64,000 bases of DNA from Phycomyces blakesleeanus NRRL 1555(-) (lineage: Eukaryota > Mucoromycota > Mucoromycetes > Mucorales > Phycomycetaceae). The stretch covers positions 124,001 through 188,000 of the forward strand of contig NW_017265144.1 of assembly GCF_001638985.1 (NCBI RefSeq), given 5' to 3'. Positions 1-14,000 of this stretch are shown piece after piece. The notes beneath the pieces were generated by a model. It ran no database searches. It worked only from the letters and a program-made list of their open reading frames with translations, and had not been told where the DNA came from. How positions within the stretch are numbered: the stretch's first letter is position 1; every line of letters begins with the position of its first letter. The translations under genes and the position numbers were made by a program.

Positions 1-1815
1 AAATTATCAGGATCACTTGTTCCATTTACAGGGCGTGTTGTATAAACAGTTCTCTCTTTACGTTCAACTGGTGCGTCTATTTGATGTAAATTAGGAATAC
101 TAAAGTAATTTGGAGGCTCTTCGCTGTGTGGTGTTCCTAGCATATAAGGTGACAAGGGTCCGCTGTTGTTGGTTCTATTATAAACAGGTGGTTCCTCAAG
201 TTCAGGATCAAAAAATATAGGAGAATCACGGGAGTCATTGTAAGACTTGACTGCCATCAGCTCATTGATTCTTAATAGTTGATCGTTTGGCAGATTGGCG
301 ATTGATATTGGAATAGCGAACTCGGAGTGATGTACGACCTTGAACAAACCTCCGTAATCTACTGTCACTGTAATCAAGATATCATAATGGACACGTGTGT
401 GTCGACTGACAAAGGAAGGAGAAACCAGACGAGTGGGTACAGAAAATGTTACATTTTCAGTTATGCTCGCCTGGTTGCTACTAGTGAGAGGAATGCTGCC
501 TTGTACGATGTTTTTAGTGCTCTGCTGAAAAGCAGTTCCTGAAGCAACCATTAACTTTCCGTGATGATGTTTACGGAATTTGTAGTGAAGTGCGGTGATC
601 TTTGCATCAGAATGTAGGGTGGTTATGTGCATGTTCATAGAAAATGGTTCATCTGGTCAAGTAAGTATTAGTTTTATAGTTCCTTTTGTTTGATTTGATT
701 TGATTTGATTTGATTTGATTTTTTCTTTACCTGGACAGAATGCCTGACGCGCAATCTTGGCCTGTACTTCACACATGACTTGCTTTTTGTCTCTCATCAA
801 GGTTGTCTTGTATGTCCACTCCTTGTCTAGCTCACCATCAGCTCAGTGAGCATAAAAGCTGCGTTATGTTTTTACCTGGTGGAGATACGAGGATGGGGCG
901 GTAAGGTGTATTGTATTCCCTGCTCTTTAGACCCGATTGAAGAGCCGGTCCGTCTAACTGTGCAGTCCACACAAACCGAATCCTAAAACCATTCGGTTCA
1001 TCCATGGAAGGTGGGAAGTTTACGTTTGGGAACTTTTATGTTTGATTCATAAGTATCATGCCATGATGCCTTATATTAGGAGTAACTTACTTTAAGTGCA
1101 AATGGAAACTCATAATGCCCAGGTTCAATTTCATCCCATCCAGACTGAACAATGACTACCAAAAAGGATCCCAACAGTATGAGATACCTTACTTAACCAA
1201 TCCATTTACTACTCTTATGACATTTACCACTAGTTTCTGTTCCCCATAGTTTCCAATCGACCTCAAAGAATGTAGTTGCACACTTGTGGATTTTATATGT
1301 CTTTTCCTTTGTTTCATCCAATCGTACTGCCGCAACCTCTTCAGCCCTAAACTATGACAATTATGAACTCAGGTTCCATGGGAAGATCAAGGGGTTACCT
1401 TTATCCGAATTCTTGTAGCATACAAGCGATCAGATGTATGAAGTATCACTTTGCCTGTGCGATAGTATCTATGTTACTATCATGCTCCCCCTCTTTTTTT
1501 CTGGGTAATCTTATCATATCTTATAATTCGTGGCTTACCTCGAACAACACGATTTGGTCGTACGATAACATGATTCCCTCCATCAAACATGATCGACAAT
1601 CCCTCTGTCTCATCGCTCATGTCATTCTGCAAAGTGACTGAGGGTGCGCTGGTGGACAGGTCAATAGACCTTGAGTATCTATGTGACTGGTATGAGCCAG
1701 CAAGGGAAGATACAGACGACGATTGTCTGTGCCTGGTTCTTGGTATCAAAAGATTGCTAAGAGTAGACGCACGCCTTGAGTCTGGCTGCTCAGAGTCAGT
1801 ACTATAGCTTGCCAT
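1..1815 (-). CDS. Alpha-arrestin (ART-type) trafficking adaptor, 3' end outside window
   Basis: Alpha-arrestins recruit Rsp5/NEDD4 ubiquitin ligases to membrane transporters and trigger endocytosis. Seven exons join in frame: 1815-1539, 1454-1399, 1351-1228, 1155-1091, 1032-876, 841-731 and 652-1 (open at the window edge). The N domain shows VILHTSDRLYATRIRIKF, then GWDEIEPGHYEFPFALK, the typical 'G.Y.FPF' arrestin strand, then the link NFPPSM. The C domain follows, with ITENVTFSVPTRLVSPSF and HYDILITVTVDYGG. The last exon carries two ligase-binding PPxY-type motifs, EEPPVYN and EEPPNYF. The protein starts with a Ser-rich leader (MASYSTDSEQ). Family identity is well supported by fold motifs plus PPxY; the particular ART member is not resolved. 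Confidence 0.85.
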
Positions 1816-4800
1816 TAAATCGAAGTACTTTTTTAAAATAATTGTAAGAAAAAGGTAAAGAGAAAAGGAGAGAGAGAGAGAGAAGGGAAAGAAAGAAGGG
1901 AAAAAAAAGGTAGGGCTTTGGTGTCGTTTATTTTATGCTTTTTGGATTCTTCCATTTTATTATGTTTATTATGTTTATTTATTTTATTACAAACAATTGA
2001 CATGGGATTGCTTATTCTGGTCACCTATATGCAAATTATCCTAAACATTGTTATCTTTAGCTCTATTGACTGACTATCATAATACAAAAGCTGTCCTTGC
2101 AAATGAAGTCTCAAAAACCAAATCTTTCCAAATAGATCATAGGCCAATACTAGCGACTACTTTAACTGTCTTTACGCGTGGGAGATGGGGATGTTTGGGT
2201 AAGAAATGGAGATTGAAAAAAAAAAGTCAAAAGAAGCCGAGTGATTTTGGCCGCAAATAAAAAGAAGGTATGGAAAAGCTTACTTAAGAGAGTATGTGTG
2301 TGTGTGTATGCTTAAGATCTGTGTTTTTTTTTTGTGTTCCATTGCAAGCGCAGTTGTAGGATTTCCAAAGGTAATTTAGCTAGCCAATGGTAACCTTTGT
2401 AGCTGTTTCAAAAATAAAAAAATAAAAATAAAAAATTGTACTGGGTTTTTTGAGCAATAAATGGCATTTGCCCTAAAAAACATCTCATAACCTGGAAATT
2501 AAAATATTATTATAATATGCCCCAGTCAAATAATAATACTAATAATAATAATAATAGTCCTTTCTTTCCTTAAAGTAATATAGTAAATTAGTGTTGTGTT
2601 ATTTCTGCAAAACTTACTTTTTTTTGAGTTTTTTTTTACTGCTTAACATGACACAAGTCCTATACAAACATAGACAGGGATTGTACTAATAGGATCAATA
2701 GTAGGCCTATAAGCCATATACTTCCTGGATAAATGTTCTCTCAAATCCAACCTTGTACAATACTTATTCATTCGCTTGCTCGCTCGCTTGTTGATAAATA
2801 TATTAAATAACGTATAAGAGACCCCAAAAGGGAAAGAAGAGTGTCTGCAATAGGAGCGCTACTTAGGATAAAAATTCAGGGGCTCAAAACTAAGGATTAA
2901 AAAAACAAATAGAAAACGTGGCTGTGCATTGAAACAAAACAGCCCAATGCTCATATCAATACAACAGAGATACAGACATATAGAAATACATATGGGCATA
3001 TGGGCATATGTATGTAATGACTGGTGATGTGAGTACCACTGTGGTAAAATTTATAACAATAGAAAAAGAAAATTCCGTAAATATATTACAATTTTCTGAA
3101 TACAAAATATTAACTCTAGTCAACAATCTTGATGCCGACTTTTTCTTTTGTTACTACTGAAATGACTAAGCCTTTAGTAAGACCAATTAGAAGCCTCTAA
3201 ATCTCCCAAATAATCTTGCTTGTACCTTTATTAAAGCGCAATACAGAAGTTTATTGAATACAATAGAGGAATATCTAAAGCTTCTTTTTTCCTTTTAAAA
3301 AAAATGACCTTAAAAGATTCAGAAATTCTTTAGGTGATATCTGGTTTACAAGTTGACAAAATAAATTATAGGCATTTAACGAAATTTATAAATGTAATGA
3401 TAATAATGGTAAAAGGAGTTTACATATTCACTTAATTATAATAATTATTATTTTTTAAAAAAAAAAGAGAGAGAGAGACTGCAAGATTCTTCTTTACAGA
3501 AAAACAGTACTCATGCCATAATTATGAAGCCTTTGAATTGAAGTTGCGATTATATTGAGTACAATCTCTCTTTCTTTTACAGGGATCATAAAAGTCAGTT
3601 TGAAAATCCTAAAACCTAAATATTAATTAAAGAAGCAGGTGTAAATAATGACTGGTAATGAATGTCTTAATATTGAGAGAGGGAATACTCATTATAGTAC
3701 TCTTTATGGGTTTTACGTGGAGGTAGAAAAATACAGTATTAATTTATTGAAATAAATTTTGGTCGGAAAAGACTTGTGAATGGGAATGTGAATGGTTTTT
3801 TTTTTCTTAAGAAAAAAAAAAGATCGAGCCAGTGTTTGTCAGCAACCTCTAATTGGTGTTTCTTGGTAGGCCAATCACAATAGGATCCGATCGTTTCCAT
3901 TAGGGACCAGCTACATTCACGCCTTTTCTTCCCGTAAAAAAAATACAGCATTTACACCATTGTAAAAAAAAAAAAAAGAAGCAGGATCACTTTACTAGGA
4001 ACAATTACACAAGCTTTGTATGGGTTTTGAGGGCTGTTTTACGATCGAACATTGATTAAACAATAACTTTGCCTCTTAATTTTCTCTTCAATTCAACTCT
4101 TATGTATTTACTATTGTAGTTCAAAGGTAAAAGAGAAGAAGAAGGAAAACCCCTTTTTAAATCTCCCACTCTTGTCCCACCCTTTATTTTGTTTTATTTT
4201 ACACAATGTTCTTTTAGCACCATATATATATTGTTTGCAATCGATGAAAAACACTCTATCCCCACTTTAACGTAGTACAAAGTAAAATATAATAAAATAC
4301 AATACAATACAATACAATACAATAATAATAATAGAAAAATTGTTGGATTATTCATAAAATGTAGTGACTTGCTAAAAAGGCGTCTTGGGAAATATTTGGC
4401 GGTAAACTTGGCTGTAATAAGAATCTTCTTCTTGTTACTAACAGTGCTTTCCCGGAAGCTAGTCAGTTGTCATCTCACACGACAGACCCTCCAGAAAAGA
4501 GACATCCTCTCTTGGTCTCAAAGTATTGCCGATCTGAGAAACACGGCTAAATTACCCCGGAACCGTGCCATAATATCGCAATTGGGGTGGAAGGGTGTGT
4601 CGGAAGTTCAAGGAAGCAGTAATATCTCAATTCTACAAACATTGTTCAAGCTATAACGAAGCTATTGTCTTTTAGGCAGTTTGAGCTGTCATATCTAACA
4701 TAATTTATAAGGCTTGGAATAATAATAGAAGGTTTATTGTAATAACACCTCGGAGGAAACCAAAAGAAAAAAAAAAGCCTCGATTACCACGTATCAATCA

Positions 4801-6150
4801 TGTTCATATCCCTTTCCAAGAGCATCATGCTAGCATACTCACAGACCAGTATCAACAGTTCGTTTATGCTATAAGCTTCCAAACATTTAGACCGTTTTTT
4901 TATCTCATATTACGGCTATAGCCGGCAGAAATTGCCACCAAAGGTTTCAAGGTTTTTATTATTAGTTTTTCTACTGCCAATTTCGGTTGCTGTGGAGTAT
5001 AGAGATCATCAGCCATTACTGTGAATGTAAGAATGTTTTGTGTAATGGGAGGACAGATATATTATCAATGGAATATTTTTATTTTGGTAATTCTCTAGCT
5101 TACTCCACTGCAATTTCGTTTCTAACTATAGTGTTACACGTCAACATGTAGCTTGAAGTCTTCTTTTTTTTTTTTTTTAGTTATGAGCTATATAGGAAAG
5201 AAGAACGAGCAAGATGTAATTCAATGTTTGGATTGTTTATATTTATTACTATTCAAACCCCCTGTTGTGTAATAGTTGGCTTATGTGGGTAATTATGTAA
5301 TTGTACGTATTTGTCTGGTGTGTAACAACTCCTAGAGATTGTTAACTTTCCAAGTTAATTAGCGATAAAGGAACAAAAGTTTGTCTGTGGGGTCTGTATT
5401 CCATTAAATTATGATACTTATAACACAGGGATCCTTCTAAGCGTCTTGTCAATATTCCTAAACCTTCCGGGCCCTTTTTATCGGCTCAAATTGACTCTGT
5501 TTCTTTAACTCTCTTAATGATGTATCAAAAGTGGTCAAGCCTCATGCCAATTACCAGTGAAATCTGCTAAATACATACATACTGCATGTATACCTTTAGG
5601 GATAACTTTCTTTATATAAGCCACGAGTGATTTGGGATGAATAAGTGTCTTGTATATTGGATTTGATTAATAAAATGCAGAGAACAATGATTTCTACTTT
5701 TATGGTTTCTTGATTTTTTTTTATTTCTTTGTAAAGGTTAAAACTTCCTTGACAACTAATGAGCATACAATATGAATAACTCTAACGCTTATTTGATCTT
5801 AACAAGATTCTGGCTTAAAAATAGTAGGAGAATCTATCAGGACACCTTGACTATTATTATATCTAGACAATAAACAAAGTATATTGTGTAGGTGGTCAGT
5901 TGACCATATTTCTTACTTTGCACACATATTACCGGTGTTTCTTTTTATGTTTTCTTTAAAGTAATGGACATGAACTTCCTATATGACTTCCAAAAAAAAG
6001 ACTTAATGGTTTAGGGGTTCTATATTTAAATTATAGAAGATATAAAAAGAAATCTGGGCCCAAGGTTATAATAAGTCAAATACAAGTTAACACATATATC
6101 TTTTTTTTTCACAGCTACTTTGTGTGTGTGTGTGTGTTGTTCATGACTAT
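1816..6150. other. AT-rich intergenic region, no supported gene
   Basis: Long A and T tracts and simple repeats dominate, including TG runs near 2300 and 6120, AAT runs near 2535 and a tandem AATAC run near 4300. A 95-codon ORF at 4369-4656 (+) sits in slightly less AT-rich DNA but shows no domain, splice context or recognisable similarity, so I do not call it a gene. A run of TTTGA repeats lies just outside, at about 690-720 inside an arrestin intron. Confidence 0.6.
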
Positions 6151-6156
6151 CATTAG

Positions 6157-6164
6157 GATATAAA
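6157..6164 (+). promoter_or_regulatory. TATA box of MATH-BTB copy 1
   Basis: TATAAAAG lies about 60 bases upstream of the start codon at 6223. The paralogue has TATATAAAAG at the equivalent place (32592-32601), and the flanking sequence down to the start codon is also alike. The duplication therefore included the promoter. Confidence 0.55.
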
Positions 6165-6222
6165 AGTATGGCTCCTTTAATTTACAGAATAAATTCAACT
6201 ACTCTTGCCTACAATTGATTCA

Positions 6223-8335
6223 ATGGGTAAGAACAGTTAACCATTCTGTTGCTTTAAACATTAACACATTATTTTTACTTACAATTATTATAGGTAAATC
6301 ACATGCACATGCTGGATTGTTACATAAATGCAGTCATACTTGAACTATATCCGAATGGTCCAAGATACATCTGAAAGATATTTTAAAATTTCCGCCCTTT
6401 GGCGTCGGAAATGATAAATGGTAAGAAAAGGAAGAAGAAGAAAAGAGTTTATATGCAGAATATAGCTACTATTAATTTATATTGAGGTAAGTGCTTATTT
6501 TAAAGAATATAATACTGATGGTCAGATATTCAATTTATAGTTATATCCAGGTAAGATGAAAAGTAACAAATAAGTTTAACTACAAATATCTAATACTTAT
6601 ATAAATAAATCCTTTCAAATAAGTTAAATAAAGGAACCTCTGAGCGTCCCGGGGTATACTATGTTCAAACTGACTATAAAATAGTGTACATAAGCGTATT
6701 AATATGTCAATTTATTATAAAAGTATCTTGAAATAATTGTCTTGATAATGAACAAATATCCAGACAGTGATACAAGGGATTCTATCCAGAAAATCAAAGT
6801 CTCTATATCTATAATTAAGTCTGTAATACAACCTATTAATAAAGGTAAAGGGATAAGTCTGAACGATAGTGTATAATAAAAAGTCATATTCTAACTTGTT
6901 TTTAGGGGTCTCGTATGAGCCTGAGTATAGTAAGTATTATGATTCCATATATTGAGTTCCATTTTTTTTTTATTTTAAAAAAAATCTTTGAAATAATTTA
7001 GGAGGAGAGTCTTCAAACGGACGTGTCTATTTTGAAGGCACTACATTGCAAAATTTGCAAAATTATATCACGGACGACCAGCTTGCTCTTTCTGTTAGTC
7101 TGACTATTGGACACAAAAATAAAAACCCGGTGGATGAACCCCGCTCATACCCAAAACCTCGGCCTCTCAAGTTCTATGACCAAGATCTCAAAAACTTCCA
7201 AGATGTTACTATACATGTACTTAAGAACAATAAGGATGAGCCGAAAGAAATTGAAAGCAATCTCAACAACAATTCCACTGCTAGTATAACCATAAGCAAA
7301 AACAAGAAAGACGAAAGTACTCAAGAGTTTGTATCGGATAAAAAGACCACACTACATGGCCACAAGTTTATTCTCGCTGCAGCATCTCCGTGGTTTAGAG
7401 ATATATTCCTTAGTGGCATAAAAGAATCTACCAAGAATGAAGTGAAGATTTGTGGAGTTGACCCAATAATATCCCAGTTGATTTTCGATTTTAGCTATGG
7501 GAAGGATATATATATAAAGGACAGTACCCATTGTATAAATATTCTCAAAGTTGCCGATCGTCTTCAGTTCAAAAATATCAAAGTCTATGCTTTCTCATAC
7601 TTGCGAAATCAGGTCAAAAAGTCCAATATATTTGGTATTTGGGAAGCATCAGGTAAGCAAAGTTTTACTAATATATATATATTCTTTACTCATGCTTGCT
7701 TTAGATTTGTACGACTGTGACGAAACTCGGGCCTTATGCGAAAAATATAGGAAAAGTGGCTACCCAGATATCTTTATGTCCCCGGGGTGGCTTTCTGCTA
7801 ATGATAAGTGTGCTATTAGCGTAATCAAGATAGATGGCTTACAAGGAATAATTGATGAGACAAGATTCTACAAAGCAGTACTAGCAAGAAGAGAGTTTGC
7901 TATCCAGACAGTGATTAACCTACGTAAAGCCAAAGAAAAGGAATCTGAGGAGAAAATCGCTAAAGCGCCACATGTTACTCCCACTCCCAGTAATGTGAAT
8001 ATATACGAAGAAATCCAAAAAGAAGCCAAAGATATCAAAGAAGATGATAAAGACAATAGCTGTAATTCAGATACTCAGACAAAGACAAAGACAGAAAGGC
8101 TTAAAAGGCTAGAGAATATACGATGGGAAAATATATTAAAGAGGAATTGGAAGCTATACAAAAGCATTTTGAAATTATGATTCGTAATATACGATTCCAT
8201 CAAATGGAGACAGAATTTCTTGCCAATACAGTTAGAAAGGAACGCGCTGTTATGCAGATACCCGGGATCAAAGACATAGTAAGAACATTTAACCTGTTAT
8301 TTGAGGCTTACTCTAAAATATACATTACACTATAG
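6223..8335 (+). pseudogene. MATH-BTB protein, decayed copy 1
   Basis: Homologue of the intact gene at 32659-34710. MATH-BTB proteins typically serve as substrate adaptors of Cullin-3 ubiquitin ligases. Matching exons are 6223-6226, 6294-6420, 6541-6550, 6724-6844, 6906-6929, 7002-7652 and 7705 onward. Two lesions break it. TGA at 6341-6343 replaces the conserved MATH tryptophan (copy 2 has HKWTIPEW). Near 8128 a run of four A replaces the five A in copy 2, shifting frame after ENIRWE and ending at 8180 instead of 8335. The BTB region (HGHKFILAAASPWFRDIFLSG) is intact, so a shorter BTB-only protein starting downstream remains possible. The pseudogene call assumes the exon model taken from copy 2. 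Confidence 0.7.
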
Positions 8336-8449
8336 ATATTTGAAGCGTACCGAGACAAAACCTTTCTTGGGAAGAAAGAGTTATCAAAGAAGTATAAAAG
8401 TCGATCAAGTGAATCGAAATAATTTTATAAAATACTATAAACAAAGAGA

Positions 8450-11050
8450 CCGATACTTGTATACACCATAGCTTAACTATGTAATAGATTCTTAACATCT
8501 TATTAGATAGTTTTTATTCATTTTTTTTTTAAATTTAAATAGAAATTTAATTTTCAATGATTATTATACATTTTTCTTAGTTGATATGATTTAAGAAACA
8601 AAGAAAGTGGAAAAATGAGAAAACATTTAAATTTCTATGTTGTTAGACAGTGCCATTAGATTCTTTTCAAATAAAAAAAATATTCTAGTCAGTGAACTAC
8701 TGTCTTCGTATAAACATTTAGACAAACTGATATTGTGTTATGTAGAGAATATATAGATATATAGCTATTTTATAGGGTCTCTTCTGCTAAATAATATTCT
8801 CTTTAAAAATAAAATAAAAAATACTTTCAACTTTTGAACACCTCGACTCGATACTTTTTGGAGTGTCCGGTTTATGTATTCAACTAAACGAATTGTACTT
8901 TTAGAAACAACTCATGCTTTTAGTATTGGACATTTAAACAGCTTATTGAAGTGATACAAATTTCCCAAATTTCAGGGTTCAAGGTTTTTCGAGAGTAAAA
9001 AAAAATAGATATTTTGATCAATGTTTGAGTAATTTTAATCCAATAACCTAAAAAAGGTAGATCGGAATGTGTCCCATCAAATTACTTAAAGCCAAAAAAT
9101 ATTGGTTATTTAATTGAGTTTTTAATTCATTTAATTGAAAAGCTATGATTACCGTTGCTGTGGATTTGCCTATGCTTGTAGAAACCTTAAAAAAATATCA
9201 TTTCCAGTACACTCATATTTAATCGACCATAGAAAAGGTTCATTTATACAAAGGCTCCGTGCTTCAAACTAAAATAGTCTCAAGCGAACCAAAGCTAGAC
9301 TATGAACCTCAAAGTAATAAGTGGAATCATACTATACAGTACTATACTGAATTATATTGTATTACAGAACAAAAGTTATAAATCAAAGCCTTTGACCCAA
9401 TAGAGTATTATTTCTAAGTTATTCGTGCATCCAGTTGAGTTTGGTATACAAGCGCAAAATATCAAAAGCACTAGATCCTATAAATCGATAATTAGTAATC
9501 GATAGCGTCTTGCTCCCAACCAAACAAAACCTATACGTTCAGTAGCAGTAGATTGTCTCTTTGCTTTCATATTGTGCCGTCAGTCAGTCTGAGCAATAAC
9601 AGAAAAAAATAGTAAATAAGCAGAGCCTTTAAAAGGTGATTTATATATATGTAATAGCCATTTTACTAGCTTGATCTATCTGTGACCAGGCTAGCACAAT
9701 TACAAGCACCACTACTTTTTCATGGTGTATAATGTAACTTATATAAATAATTATAATTATCGATAGAATGGTGTATATTTGAACACATATAAATGTAAAG
9801 TGTTTCAGGCAGTTGGGTTATTCTGTATTAATTTCTCGGTTGGATTATGATTGGTTTATAAAGTAGTACAAACCAAGGTCGATTGACAAACACTAGGCTA
9901 GACCCTGTTCTTTTTTTTTTTACTTTTATTTTACTCTAAGAACGATGCTTTAACTTGAGGCACCAGCGACTTTCAATAGTCAGGCTGTCAATGCCTTCAT
10001 ACTGAAGCACTGACAGTACTTTTATTTCAAGAAAGTATTCCTACACTTTGTGTTTATTAACTCAAGACACTGGTGAAAAAGCTAGAAGAAAAATGGAAGT
10101 CTTTCACACGAAAGAAAAGAAAAGATATAAGCAGCGATTTTTTTCGGGGGTGCTTCTTAAACTAATAAATTCACATCATGTGAAACAAACAAACAAGAAA
10201 ACAAACAAACAAATATACACAAGACTTTAATTAAAGCTTTATAATCAACACAACTTTACACTTCTTTATTGTAGTTAAACGTCTAGCCGATTAATACTTT
10301 GTATATCAGTAGTACAGCTAAATGGAACACAGAGGCATATATAGTGTCTCGACAAGTGGCTGTTCAAAAGCATAAGCCTTGTTAACAGAATCACAGCAGA
10401 AAGTAGAATAAAAAAGGGAATGGGGTCCATAGCAACTGAATAATTTGACATGCATATAGTCAACCAATCGGAAGACATCATTTAAATGTTTTCATGCTAA
10501 AGTAAAGTCTGGACCACTATTGCAACTATGCTTCTCTAAGCCCCATGACACATGTGATGTTGCACGGACAGCACGGACCTTATGTGACATAAAATGAGCT
10601 AAAAAAAAAAGTAAAGCAAGTGCCTGTACAACACGCCCTTCATAATGTAAGTGATACTTCTTTAACACCTAAAACCCATATTTTGAGCATAGATACTAAA
10701 TAAAGAAGTAAAATAGTTATAATATATACATGTTGTCAGGGCTAAAAGATAAAAAAACCGAAAAAGGAATAAGAAAAAAACCGAATTTTATAATATATTA
10801 TCAAACTATCATAATAAAAATAATAAAAAAGAACAGCAACTCATGATTGAGACGTCATGAGTTTTATAAAAAAAACACCTATCCAAATAGAACGCGTCAA
10901 AACAACTCTCTTCCACATACCATTAATACTTTATACACTTCTTTACTGCTCTCTCACAAACTGCTTTAATCAACATAGACGTTAAAGACGAATCATGACC
11001 AATACAAATCCATTTTGCTAGTCAAATCTCAGGCTTTTATCATATGTAAA
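8450..11050. other. AT-rich intergenic region
   Basis: I see no coding exon, RNA gene or mobile element here. An inverted repeat CTCATGA/TCATGAG near 10842-10862 forms a small hairpin of unknown meaning. Short ORFs such as 10048-10230 are purine-rich, low-complexity artefacts. Confidence 0.5.
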
Positions 11051-14000
11051 ACAGTCAGTAGCAAGATATAAGACAACATGTCAAAACCAGTACACAGCAA
11101 AAATGAAATACTGAGGTCCAACACTGGTTTGACCATCAATCCATCCAAAGCCTATTCACGCTCAGAAACAAGAGATAAACTGACAGGACTTACTATAATT
11201 CAAGGAGTATATGATATTCATCAAAGACACACATTGTGAAGATTATATTTGTCTAGTCTTTTGACAAACAAGGTCAACGATAAAAAATAAGATCTCCATC
11301 CAGGCCTACAGGTATATAAAGGCTCGTTGATTAATCATTCACTGTCTTTGATATTTCTGTAGGGACTTTTCAGGCAAAGTCAAGCAATCAAGAACAGGTT
11401 TCCATCCAGAGCCACAGGTACACCAAGACTCGATGAGCATATGCTCATTGTCTTTTGTATGCTTCTAGTGTCTTCCGTCCAGGTCAAGCATCAGGGATCC
11501 GATCAGAGTCTACGGTTATCAGGTATATCAAAACTCTATGAGCAGTTACTTATTTGTTTTTGTATATTTGTAGTATCCATTCCATCCAGGTCAAGCATCA
11601 AGGATCCGATCAGAGTCCACGGTTATCAGGTATATCACAACTCTATGAGCAGTTACTCATTTGTTTTTGTATATTTGTAGTATCCATTCCATCCAGGTCA
11701 AACTTCAAGGTCCAGGTCAAGGTCCACGGTTTTCAGGTATATCAAAACTCGATGAGCAGTTACTCACTTGTTTTTGTATATTTGTAGTATCCAATCCATC
11801 CAGGAAAAGCATCAATGTTCCGATCTCCCAGCTATGGTCATAGGTATAACAAAACCATATGCGCATTTACTCACTAGCTTTTATCTATTACTAGTGTCAG
11901 CCATCCAGGTCAAGTGTCAAGGACCCGATTTCCCGGCAATGGGTATAGGTATAACAAATCGTTGTGGGAATATACTCACTAGTTATAATATATTTATAGT
12001 GTTCAGCCATCGATGTCAGGCGTCAAGGTTGCGATCTTCCAGCCAAGGTTATAGATATAACAAAACATTATGGAAATATACTCACTGGTCTTAATATGTT
12101 TTTAGTGTTCAGTCATCCAGGTCAATCAACAGGATTCTGATCTCCCGTCCATGGTTATAGGTATAACAAAACGTTATGGGCCTATACTCACTAGTTATAA
12201 TCTAGTTCTAGTCTCCAGCCATCTAGGTCAAGCATCAAGGTTCTGATCTCCCCGCCATGGTTATAGGTATAAAAAACGTTATGGGCATATACTCATTATT
12301 TAATCTAGTTCTAGTCTTCAGCCATCCAGGTCAAGCGTCAAGGTGCCGATCTCCCGTTTTATGGTTATAGGTATAACAAAAATCGATGAGCAATCACACT
12401 CGGCTTTATTTTCTTCTAGTGTTGAATCCATCAAGATCATGCTTCACGGATCCGGATTCAGTCCGTGGCTATAGGTATACAAAAAATCGATGAGCAATTA
12501 CTCATTGGATTTTATATATTTCTAGTGTCTACTCATCCACGGCAATTATCAGGATCCGATTTTCATGAATTGTTATAGCTAACCAAGTTTCCTTTAAACC
12601 TTTACTTAAAACAAACTATACTCTTTATTTATACTTTCTTTTGATGGCAAAGAACGATGATCAAATATACATCCATTATGGAAGGTATACAAGTCGTTCT
12701 TGGCCATTACTAACCTAGAAGTATATATGACTATTGTTTTTACTCTCCAGGCCAAACAGCAAGGATCAAAACTCAAATTTGGGCTACAGGTAAACAAGTC
12801 TTCTTGAGCTTTTACTTACTGTCATTTATATATTTCTAGTGTTTTTTTTCCTTAAAGTTCAAATATCAAGGATCTGATTTCAAATCAAGGTTACGGGTAC
12901 ACACATTTCTCTCTGTCTTTACATGCTTTCTTTCGTATTGGCCTAGTGTGTTTACGATCCGGCTACACAATGAAAAATTTGTTTTTCTTCCAGTGCGACA
13001 GGTATATACATCTAGTTCGGCCTTTAGTTACTGTTGGCTTTATTTCTATACTGGCTTCACAGTCCAAGCCAGCCATCATGGATCCTATATCCGTCCAGTG
13101 TTACAGGTATACACTTCTCTTTGGGATTTTACTTACTATCGGTTTTAATTTTTCTACTGTCCTTAAAGTCAAGGCCAACGACCAATCATCTGATATCCGC
13201 CTAGAATTACAGATATAAAAATGTTATTGGGCCGTTACTTAGAATTGTTTTTGTTTCTCTAGTGTCCTTGCAGTCAAGGGCAACGAGCAGGAACCCGGTC
13301 TCCATATTGGGATATAGTGTTACACATCTCTTTGAGTTTTGACTTGCTACAGACTGTATTTTTTCTCGTGACTTTACAGTCAAATTCAACGCTCAAGGAT
13401 CCGATTTCCATCAAGTTTTACAGGTATACAAATCTGACAAGTGCTTTTATTTAATGTGTCTTTTTTTTGTCAAGTGCCTTTACTGTCTATGCCAATGATT
13501 CCGAATCCGAGCCCTATCCAGAGTGACAGGTATACAAATATGTTTGCGTCTTTACTAACTTTTAGTTTTATATGTCTAGTGCCTATACGGTTTAGGCCGA
13601 AGAACTAGGACTTGATATTCATCCAGACTTGCAGATATATATTTTTCGTTGGGCCGTTGATTATTGGCTTTTTTTTATCCGTCTATTGTTTTTACTGTCA
13701 AGGGCAACCATCAAGGATCCGATCTCCATCCAGTATGACAGGTATACACTTTTCTTTGGGTTTCTACTTATCGCTTGTTTTTTTTTGTCTAGTGTTTTCA
13801 CCGCCCAGGTCGAAGAACAAGGATTTCTTCTTCATCCACGGTTACAGGTATACAATTCTCTTTTAGCCTTTGCATAACGCTTGTTTGATTTTTCTAATTT
13901 CATTAATGTCTATGCTAAATAATAAGCATCTACTCTCCATCTAAGGCCATAGGTTTAAAAAATATTTTTAAGTATTATTTTACTATTTATTAATTAATTA

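Noticed and set aside
4369..4656. 95-codon ORF in an intergenic region
   Set aside because: No domain, no splice context and no codon bias like neighbouring genes; kept only as a remark.
11441..12094. Overlapping ORFs reading VKHQGSDQS-type peptide repeats
   Set aside because: They run straight through the donor-, branch- and acceptor-like boxes of the tandem array, and unit lengths are not multiples of three, so they are by-products of the repeat.
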